Assembly (NCBI RefSeq): GCF_040730185.1 | Contig: NZ_CP160402.1 | Span: forward strand, 620,001 to 684,000 | Direction: 5' to 3' | From: Streptomyces sp. Je 1-332 | GTDB lineage: Bacteria > Actinomycetota > Actinomycetes > Streptomycetales > Streptomycetaceae | DNA: 64,000 nt | Shown here: positions 57,902 through 64,000 of the stretch, one piece after another | Layout of the letters: every line of letters begins with the position of its first letter | How positions within the stretch are numbered: the first letter of the stretch is position 1 | Position numbers and translations under genes: made by a program | Notes under the pieces: generated by a model | What the model was told of the DNA's origin: nothing | Database searches by the model: none | What the model saw: only the letters and a program-made list of their open reading frames with translations

Positions 57902-58510
57902 CTACGTACCGGTCGCCTCGGGGCGCCCGACGAGCCGCTCGGCCGCCGAGCGCGCGGAGGCGAGGGCGCCCTTGCGGTCCGCTCCGCGCTGCCCGAGGAC
58001 GACCCGCGTGCTCAGACCGTCGAGGAGTGCGAGGAGTTCCCCCGCGCGGCCCGCGGCGTCGTCCACCGCGAAGGCTCCCTGAGCCGCGCCCTGGGCGAGC
58101 AGGGCCTCCAGATCCGCCTGCCAGCCGCGGTCCAGATCGTCCTGGGCCGTGCGGAGCGGCGCGTTCGCACCGGCGCGCGCCCACAGCTCGATCCACAGCA
58201 TCCAGCGGGGATCGCGCGGCCCCTTGGGCAGGTACATCCGCAGGAACCGGTCGAGCTTGCGGGCGGGCGCCGCCCGGCCCGCGAGCAGGGCGCGCCGCTC
58301 CTCGGTGAGCGCGGCCTCGCTCCAGCTCAGGGCCTCCAGGAGTAGACGGTCCTTGCTGCCGAAGTAGTACAGGATGTGGCCGCCGCTGGTGCCGAGGCGC
58401 TCGGCCAGCGCGGACATGGTGAGCGCGGCGAGGCCGTTCTCGGCGATCGCCGTCATCGCCTCCTCCAGCATCCGGTCCCGCGCGACCTGCCCGTCCCGCC
58501 GTCGTGCCAC
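57902..58510 (-). CDS. TetR-family regulator of the permease/amidohydrolase unit
   Basis: About 202 residues from GTG 58510, which has GGGAG five bases upstream. A GTG at 58546 would add 12 residues and sits seven bases after a TAGGGT hexamer. The HTH is at about residues 8-52 (MLEEAMTAIAENGLAALTMS, RLGTSGGHILYYFGSKDRLL). The C-terminal domain includes RDPRWMLWIELWARAGANAP, typical of BetI/YcdC-type TetR proteins. It is divergent from the NCS1 permease gene, with a large twin palindrome between them. Confidence 0.85.
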   Translation of the reverse strand: MARRRDGQVARDRMLEEAMTAIAENGLAALTMSALAERLGTSGGHILYYFGSKDRLLLEALSWSEAALTEERRALLAGRAAPARKLDRFLRMYLPKGPRDPRWMLWIELWARAGANAPLRTAQDDLDRGWQADLEALLAQGAAQGAFAVDDAAGRAGELLALLDGLSTRVVLGQRGADRKGALASARSAAERLVGRPEATGT

Positions 58511-58618
58511 GCCTGCTCCCGTTCCGGTCCCCGCGCCCTGCTCCACCCGACGACCCTATCCCCGCCGTCCCCGGCTGATTTCCCGCAGGGTCTTGACGGC
58601 TCCCAGGACCGTGGCGCA

Positions 58619-58655
58619 TTTTGAATGCCGTTCTAGGTAGTAGAACGGCATTCAA
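58619..58655. promoter_or_regulatory. 37-bp twin TetR operator (15-bp arms)
   Basis: TTTGAATGCCGTTCT (58619-58633) and AGAACGGCATTCAAA (58641-58655) are perfect inverted arms around a 7-base spacer. Each arm itself contains a half-symmetric GAATGCCGTTC core, so the element can be read as two adjacent dimer sites, the arrangement bound by two TetR dimers in several family members. It lies 31 bp before the permease start and is the clearest operator in the window. Confidence 0.8.
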
Positions 58656-58685
58656 AGTCTGGGTGCCGGAGAGTGAGGTGCCCGC

Positions 58686-60197
58686 ATGACGGAAGAGGCC
58701 CCGATTTCCGCCGGAACGAAGACCGCCGGAGCGAAGTCCACCGGAACAGGGACCGCAGGAGCGACTACAGGAGCGACGCCCTCCACAACCGCGACCCCCG
58801 GGATCGGCACGGGCGTCACCAGCGACGAGGTGTTCCGGGTCGAGACCCACGGCATCGACCCGATCCCGGACGAGGACCGGCACGGCAGCGCCAAGGACCT
58901 GTTCTGGCTCTGGTTCGGCTCCAACCTGACCTTCACCTACGTCATCAACGGCGCCCTCGCCGTCAGCTTCGGCCTCAGTTTCTGGCAGGCCACCGCCGTG
59001 GTCGTGACCGGCGGGCTCGCCTTCTTCGTCATCAGCGCGGCAGGCCTCAGCGGCATCCGTACCGGCACCGCGACCCTCGTCATCTCCCGCGCCGCCTTCG
59101 GCGTCATCGGGAACCTCCCCGCCGGGCTGCTCAACTGGGTGGTCTCCATCGGCTACACCATCGTCAACACCGTGGTCGGCACGCTCGCCCTCGAAGCCCT
59201 CTTCGCCGACCTCGGCTGGGCGGGCGGTGACGCGGCACGTGCGCTCGCCCTCGCGGTGACCCTGGCGATGACCTTCGCCGTGGCCATGTGGGGCCACGCC
59301 ACCGTGCAGCTCGCCGAGCGCTGGATGGCGTACGTGCTCGCGGCCGGCTTCGGGGTGCTGCTCGTGTTCGTGCTGCCCGACGCCGACTTCGGAGCGGCAG
59401 CGGGCGGTGGCGCGGGCTTCTCCGACTGGACGCTCGCGTTCGTGGTGATGCTCGCGGGGCCGTTCTCGTATCTGCCGATGCCCGCCGACTACACGCGCTA
59501 TCTGCCCCGGGACACCTCGCTGCGGTCGATCACCGTCACCGGCGCGCTCGGCGGCTTCGTCTCCTCCGTGGCGCTCGGCGTCGCGGGCGTCGCGGCCGCC
59601 ACGCAGGCCGACATGACGGACGCCGTCGCGGGGGTGGAGAAGCTGCTCCCGGGCTGGTTCCAGCCGGTGTTCCTGCTGCTCGTGCTCGGCGGCTCGGTCA
59701 CCAACTCGATCCTCACGCTCTACTCGTCGAGCCTCAACCTCCAGGTGCTCGGCATCCCCTGGAGCCGCGCGAAGGCCATCGTCATCAGCGTCGTCGTGAC
59801 GGCGCTCGGCTCGCTCGGCGCGCTGTTCCTGACCGACTTCACCGAGTCGCTGCTCAGCTTCCTCTCGCTCCTGATCATCGTCTTCGCGCCGTGGGGCGGA
59901 GTGTTCCTCGCCGACATGCTGCTGCGTCGCTGCCGGTACGACACCGGGGCCCTGCACGCCACCGGCCGCGAGGGGGCCTACTGGTACCGGGCCGGATTCC
60001 ACCCCGCCGGGATGGCCGCCCTGGTCACCGGCATGGCCTTCGCCGCGCTGACCTGCGACTCGGAGCTCTGGACAGGGCCGCTGGTCGCGCCCCTCGGCGG
60101 CGGTGACCTCACCCTGCTCGGTTCGGTCGTCGCCGGGATCACGTACTGGGCGCTGGCCGGCCGCAGCGTTCCCCGTCCCTCGCGGGTGGCTGCCTGA
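58686..60197 (+). CDS. NCS1-family nucleobase/hydantoin-type permease
   Basis: A 503-residue membrane protein. A Thr/Ala/Gly-rich N-terminal tail of about 45 residues precedes the conserved VETHGIDPIPDEDRHGSAKD and LFWLWFGSNLTFTYVINGAL, the NCS1 opening. About twelve helices follow, with SRAAFGVIGNLPAGLLNWVV and FSYLPMPADYTRYLPRDTS. NCS1 carriers take up cytosine, purines, allantoin, hydantoin or thiamine precursors. The amidohydrolase gene 100 bp downstream suggests that an amide or cyclic-ureide compound is imported and hydrolysed. Confidence 0.88.
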   Translation: MTEEAPISAGTKTAGAKSTGTGTAGATTGATPSTTATPGIGTGVTSDEVFRVETHGIDPIPDEDRHGSAKDLFWLWFGSNLTFTYVINGALAVSFGLSFWQATAVVVTGGLAFFVISAAGLSGIRTGTATLVISRAAFGVIGNLPAGLLNWVVSIGYTIVNTVVGTLALEALFADLGWAGGDAARALALAVTLAMTFAVAMWGHATVQLAERWMAYVLAAGFGVLLVFVLPDADFGAAAGGGAGFSDWTLAFVVMLAGPFSYLPMPADYTRYLPRDTSLRSITVTGALGGFVSSVALGVAGVAAATQADMTDAVAGVEKLLPGWFQPVFLLLVLGGSVTNSILTLYSSSLNLQVLGIPWSRAKAIVISVVVTALGSLGALFLTDFTESLLSFLSLLIIVFAPWGGVFLADMLLRRCRYDTGALHATGREGAYWYRAGFHPAGMAALVTGMAFAALTCDSELWTGPLVAPLGGGDLTLLGSVVAGITYWALAGRSVPRPSRVAA

Positions 60198-60209
60198 AGC
60201 AGCACTCCC

Positions 60210-60266
60210 ACACCTCCCGTACGACCCCACACCTCTCGTACGACCCCACACCCCTCGTACGACCCG
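60210..60266. repeat. Three tandem 19-bp units between permease and amidohydrolase genes
   Basis: ACACCTCCCGTACGACCCC, ACACCTCTCGTACGACCCC and ACACCCCTCGTACGACCCG lie end to end (60210-60228, 60229-60247, 60248-60266). The conserved core is CGTACGACCC. It occupies most of the 100-bp gap before the next ribosome site. Confidence 0.9.
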
Positions 60267-60297
60267 AACCACCCGCACCACCCAGGAGTTACCTCTC

Positions 60298-61950
60298 ATG
60301 ACCAGCACCACCCCCAGGCCCGCGGATCTCGTCCTGCGCAACGCCCGCATCCACACCGTCGACCCCGAACTGCCGTCGGCCGAGGCGCTCGCCGTCCTGG
60401 ACGGGCGTATCGCATGGCTCGGAGCCGACACGGAAGCTGACTCCTGGACCGGCGAGGGCACGCGGGTCATCGACGGCGGCGGGCGCCTGGTCCTGCCCGG
60501 CTTCATCGACGCCCACAACCACGTGCGCCTGGGCTCCGACGACGCCTGCGTACAGCTCGCCGGCGCCCGCACCCTCAACGAGATCCACGACCGCATCCGC
60601 GCCTGGCGCGCCGAGAACCCGGGCGCCGGCTGGATCGAGGCCGAGGCGTTCGACTACTCCGCCGTCCCCGGCGGCCGTATGCCGAACGCCGCCGACCTCG
60701 ACCCCGTCACCGGCGACACCCCCGCCTTCGTCCTGAGCTACGACGTCCACACCGCCTGGCTCAACACGGCCGCCCTGCGCCGACTCGGCGTTGACCGCGA
60801 CCGTACGTCGCTGCCGTTCGGCCGCGCCGAGACCGATCCGGAGACCGGCGAACCCACCGGCTTCATCAAGGACTTCGCGATCAAGGGGCTCTCCCGCGAC
60901 GGCCATCGGGCACTGCGCGAGCTCGGTCTGCCCTGGGCGTCGCCCGACCGGCAGTACGGACGCCTGGCCAAGAGCCTGGACGATGCGATCGGCTTCGGCA
61001 TCACCACGGTCGTCGAGCCGCAGAACTCCCTGGACGACCTGGAGTTGTTCAGCCGCGCCCGCGCGGAGGGCCGGCTGCGCTCGCGCATCGTGGCGGCGCT
61101 CTTCCATCCGCGCGGCACGTCCGACGCGGACCTGGACGACTTCGCGGACGCCGCGCGGCGCTTCGCGGACGACCGGCTGCGGGTCGGGCCGCTGAAGCTG
61201 TACATCGACGACGTCGTGGAGCCCCGCACCGCCGCGCTCCTCGAGCCCTACTCGGGATGCGGGCGGCACCGGGGCGACACGTTCTACCCCGCGCACGAGT
61301 TCGCGGAACTGCTCGCGAAGCTGGACGCCCGCGGCTTCCAGTGCTTCGTGCACGCCACCGGCGACCGGGGCATCCGCACGGTCCTTGATGCCGTCGAGCA
61401 CGCCCGCGCCCTCAACGGTCCGCGCGACGCCCGCCACCAGGTCGTCCACGTCGAGTGCCTGGACCCCGCCGACACCCCGCGCTTCGCCGAACTCGGCGTC
61501 GTCGCCTGTATGCAGCCGCGCCACTGCGCCCCCGAGATCGCGGGCCCCGGCCAGGACTGGGCCGAGAACATCGGCGCCGACCGGTGGCACAAGGCCTGGC
61601 CGATGCGGAGCCTGCACGAGGCGGGAGCGGTGCTGGCACTCTCCAGCGACTGGAACGTCGCCGAGATGGACCCCATGGCGGGCATTTACACGGCCCTCAC
61701 CCGCCGCCCCCTCGGCGGCGGCGAAGCCTGGCAGCCGGAGGAGACGCTCGACGCGGAGACGGCCGTCCACGGCTACACGATGGGCTCCGCGTACGCCAAC
61801 TTCCTTGAGGACGAGCGGGGTTCACTGACGGTGGGCAAGCTGGCCGACTTCGTCGTGCTGTCCCGGGACATCCTGCGGGTGCGGCCGCAGGACATCCCGG
61901 GGACGAAGGCCGAGGTCGTGGTGGTCGGCGGCGAGGTGATGCAGGGCTAG
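60298..61950 (+). CDS. YtcJ-like amidohydrolase
   Basis: A 550-residue metal-dependent hydrolase with CAGGAGT nine bases before the ATG. The urease/amidohydrolase-superfamily HxH is in VLPGFIDAHNHVRLGS. Later metal or catalytic positions are in CFVHATGDRGIRTVLDAVEH and VVHVECLDPADTPRF, and LALSSDWNVAEMDPMAGIY carries the last Asp. The N- and C-terminal beta-sandwich segments (LVLRNARIHTVDPELP; KLADFVVLSRDIL) complete the family. Together with the NCS1 permease it forms a scavenging unit under the TetR twin operator. Its TAG stop shares the bases CTAG (61947-61950) with the stop of the convergent glycosyltransferase relic. Confidence 0.87.
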   Translation: MTSTTPRPADLVLRNARIHTVDPELPSAEALAVLDGRIAWLGADTEADSWTGEGTRVIDGGGRLVLPGFIDAHNHVRLGSDDACVQLAGARTLNEIHDRIRAWRAENPGAGWIEAEAFDYSAVPGGRMPNAADLDPVTGDTPAFVLSYDVHTAWLNTAALRRLGVDRDRTSLPFGRAETDPETGEPTGFIKDFAIKGLSRDGHRALRELGLPWASPDRQYGRLAKSLDDAIGFGITTVVEPQNSLDDLELFSRARAEGRLRSRIVAALFHPRGTSDADLDDFADAARRFADDRLRVGPLKLYIDDVVEPRTAALLEPYSGCGRHRGDTFYPAHEFAELLAKLDARGFQCFVHATGDRGIRTVLDAVEHARALNGPRDARHQVVHVECLDPADTPRFAELGVVACMQPRHCAPEIAGPGQDWAENIGADRWHKAWPMRSLHEAGAVLALSSDWNVAEMDPMAGIYTALTRRPLGGGEAWQPEETLDAETAVHGYTMGSAYANFLEDERGSLTVGKLADFVVLSRDILRVRPQDIPGTKAEVVVVGGEVMQG

Positions 61951-62420
61951 CCGAGCGCCTCGACAGCCTTGAGGACCTGCCCGGCGCCGTCCTCCGCCCC
62001 CATCCGGCGGGCAACGGCACCGGCGGCTTCCTTGTACGCGGGCTCACGCACCGCACACCGGATCTGCTCGGCGAGGCGCTCGGCCGTGAGCTCCTTGAAC
62101 GGGATGGGCGCGGTGCCCGCGCCGAGACCGGAGATTCGCGCCGCCCAGAAGGGCTGGTCCGCCATGACGGGCACGGGGATCGCGGGCACCCCGGACCGCA
62201 ACCCTGCCGCTGTGGTGCCGGCTCCCGCGTGATGGACCACGGCAGCCATCCGCGGGAACAGGGCCGCGTGGGGCACCTCGCCGACGGTCAAGATGTCGTC
62301 GCCGTGCGCCACCAGCCCCGCCCGCCCCCCTTGGAGAACTCCCCTCAGCCCGGCCAGGCGCAACGCGGAGACGGCCAGCTCGCCCAGCCGCGCGCCGTCA
62401 CCCGCGGCTATGCTGCCGAA
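61947..62420 (-). pseudogene. C-terminal fragment of a UGT/MGT-type glycosyltransferase
   Basis: The frame ending at 61947 reads FGSIAAGDGARLGELAVSAL, then VGEVPHAALFPRMAAVVHHAGAG, TTAAGLRSGVPAIPVPVMADQ and FWAARISGLG, the donor-binding half of a UDP-sugar-dependent glycosyltransferase (sterol- or macrolide-type). The conserved part begins at about 62420, where sequence upstream belongs to a DUF2264 gene in another frame. The acceptor-binding N-terminal half (about 230 residues) is missing, so the fragment should be inactive. Confidence 0.7.
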
Positions 62421-63303
62421 TCGGCCGTGCCCTGGGGTGCGCACTGTTCGTCCTGGGCTGTCCAGCCGTGCAAGGGGTGGAGCGCCGAGAGCAAGGTCCC
62501 CTCGGGGCCCGTCGCCCAGCCCGTGTGGGTGACACCGGCGCCGACGACGCGGTGCACGCGCAGCTCGGGGCGGCCCCTGGCCACCGTGACGCTCTCCACA
62601 CGCAACCCCGGCACCATCGGCGGACCGCTCACGAAGGCGGGCGTGTGCCGGGACGCGGCCCAGCCCCAGCCGTCGCCCTGACCGGCGCCCATCGGGTGGA
62701 TGCGGGTGCGGGCGCTGCGTACGCCCGCCACCTCGCGCACCATGGCCGTCTCCGCGTCGCCACGGCCCACGGACTCCAGGAACCCGGCCACGGTGTAGGG
62801 GAAGAGGTACCAGTTGTTGGGCGCGGGGACGTGCCGTATCGCGCCGCGCAGCCACTCCTCCGCCCGGTCCTGTACCGCGCTGTCGAGCCGGTCCCACAGC
62901 GAGGGGCGGGTCAGCCGCAGGGCGAGGGACGCGGACTCGACCATCGGCTGGCCCTGGATGTTGTGGTCCAGGATCAGCGGCCAGGACTCGGCATCGTCGC
63001 GGCCGGGTGTGCGCGTGCCCGCCGCGAGGCCTTGTGCGTACCGGTCGAGCCAGCCGTGCGGGTCCTTGCCCTCGACGCCCGCCACGCGGAACGCGGCGGC
63101 GAGGAGGGTGCGGGCGTAACCCTCGAGGCCGTCCGAGCGCACGCCGGACGCGGAGGGCCGGCCCGGCAGGTCGAGCAGGGCGCCATGCGGGGTGGCCCAC
63201 TTCCAGGCGGAAGGCCGTCGGCGGCTGCCTCCCAGTGCTCGCGCGTGTAACCGGTCTGGGTGCTCAACTCCCGGGCTTCTTCGGGCAGTCCGGGGATGCT
63301 CAT
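62408..63303 (-). pseudogene. DUF2264 gene, frameshifted, internally deleted and C-terminally truncated
   Basis: ATG 63303 overlaps the stop of the dehydrogenase gene (ATGA). The first 33 residues (MSIPGLPEEARELSTQTGYT, REHWEAAADGLPP) are in one frame. Near 63205-63215 the homology moves to the next frame, ATPHGALLDLPGRPSASGVR and onward to NNWYLFPYTVAGFLESVGRG. At about 62705-62745 it jumps directly to RTRIHPMGAGQGDGWGWAAS, skipping about 250 residues expected in DUF2264 proteins (usually 600 or more residues). It stops at APQGTADSAA. Intact relatives are thought to act with carbohydrate-degrading enzymes. Confidence 0.65.
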
Positions 63304-64000
63304 GCGAGGTAGGCCAGCCTTTCGCGTCGTACGGCATGGGCGAAACCGTCGCCCGCGGCCCAGCGGTCGAGCTCGCTGACGGCGAGATCGGCGAGGCGGC
63401 CCCACTCGTTCCCCTGTGAGCCGGCGAGGTGTGGGGTGATCATGACGTTGTCGCACTCCCACAACGGGTGCTCCGGGGGCAGGACTTCGGGGTCGGTGAC
63501 GTCGAGGATCGCGCGGACGCGGCCGGCGCGGGCGGCTTCGGTGAGGGCGTCCTGGTCGAGGACGGCGCCGCGGGCCGTGTTGATGAGCACCGCGTGGTGG
63601 CGCATCGCGGCGATCAGCTCACGGCCGACCATGCCGCGGGTGGCGGCAAGGAGGGGCGTGTGGACGCTGACGACATCGCTGCTCGCGAACAACTCACCGA
63701 TGCCGACCGGCCGTACGCCGAGGGTGTGGGCGTCCTCGGCGGTGACGTACGGGTCGTGCAGCAGCACCCGGAGGTCGTAGGGGCGGAGGAGTTCGATGAC
63801 GCGGCGGCCGATCATCGAGGCGGAGAGGACGCCGACCGTTCGGCCGTAGTTGCCGACGCCGTGCGACAGGCCGAGCCATTCGTCGCGGCGCCGGACGGCC
63901 TTGAACTCCCGTGCCCGCTCGATGACTTGTTTGCCGCTGAGCAGGATCATGGCGACGGTGTACTCGGCGACGGGCAGGGCGTTGGCCGCGGCGGCCGACG
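63300..64000 (-). CDS. D-isomer-specific 2-hydroxyacid dehydrogenase, N-terminus outside the window
   Basis: The frame is open to the window edge, so at least 233 C-terminal residues are present. AANALPVAEYTVAMILLSGK opens the visible part. The Rossmann NAD-binding region is degenerate in its Gly pattern (VGVLSASMIGRRVIELLRPY), then SDVVSVHTPLLAATRGMVGR, INTARGAVLDQDAL (catalytic Arg), ILDVTDPEVLPPEHPLWEC (Glu) and NVMITPHLAGSQG (His). It probably oxidises or reduces a 2-hydroxy acid such as a sugar-acid. Its stop overlaps the DUF2264 start, so the two belong to one operon, likely for glycan breakdown. Confidence 0.85.
   Translation of the reverse strand, partial: SAAAANALPVAEYTVAMILLSGKQVIERAREFKAVRRRDEWLGLSHGVGNYGRTVGVLSASMIGRRVIELLRPYDLRVLLHDPYVTAEDAHTLGVRPVGIGELFASSDVVSVHTPLLAATRGMVGRELIAAMRHHAVLINTARGAVLDQDALTEAARAGRVRAILDVTDPEVLPPEHPLWECDNVMITPHLAGSQGNEWGRLADLAVSELDRWAAGDGFAHAVRRERLAYLA

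Overview
The window is very GC-rich, with compact operons, many 4-base ATGA/GTGA start/stop overlaps, GTG starts, leaderless-looking promoters and a DUF5999 gene. All of this points to a Streptomyces or close relative chromosome. No rRNA, tRNA, CRISPR array, complete insertion sequence or prophage was seen. The genes read as accessory carbon-source and nutrient-scavenging modules with their local regulators.

Layout. 1-3543: end of a phosphodiester glycosidase gene, a secreted beta-propeller-like protein, a small membrane protein and a secreted PI-PLC-like phosphodiesterase. 3669-8801: a five-gene peptide/nickel-class ABC transporter whose promoter carries a 7-5-7 palindrome resembling a nickel-regulator (Nur) box. 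8915-14967: acyl-CoA metabolism (two acyl-CoA dehydrogenases, a quinone-oxidoreductase-like protein, an XRE-cupin regulator, a dienoyl-CoA-reductase-like SDR, an enoyl-CoA hydratase). 15061-17204: a PIG-L deacetylase and an S33 peptidase-like hydrolase.

17255-34831 is the most coherent region, a complete L-rhamnose utilisation locus. It has a LacI regulator, the RhaSQPT ABC importer, a secreted GH78 alpha-L-rhamnosidase, RhaI isomerase, the fused rhamnulose-phosphate aldolase/lactaldehyde dehydrogenase and RhaB kinase, followed by LutABC lactate oxidation. The two divergent arms share a promoter region with LacI-type palindromes at 23075-23086 and 23231-23242. The pathway runs from rhamnosides to L-rhamnose, L-rhamnulose, rhamnulose-1-phosphate, DHAP plus L-lactaldehyde, L-lactate and pyruvate.

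34854-38362: a quaternary-amine (OpuC-type) ABC transporter split over two convergent transcripts. 39068-45191: a beta-glucosidase plus sugar ABC transporter operon with a divergent ROK repressor. 45484-50182: a YoaK membrane protein, an SRPBCC protein, an FMN reductase with a divergent TetR and twin palindromes, a DinB gene relic and an ABC exporter. 50367-54924: a STAND ATPase carrying a repeat-built insert between Walker A and Walker B, small secreted proteins, a possible secreted-protein/partner pair and a DUF5999 protein.

54971-64000: a TetR regulator divergent from a CYP102-like P450 heme domain without a reductase, two small hypothetical genes with overlapping 3' ends, a TetR regulator with a 37-bp twin operator in front of an NCS1 permease and YtcJ-like amidohydrolase, then a decay zone (truncated glycosyltransferase joined to a frameshifted, internally deleted DUF2264 gene) and a partial 2-hydroxyacid dehydrogenase. 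Functions are assigned from motifs, order and family knowledge; no database search was run.
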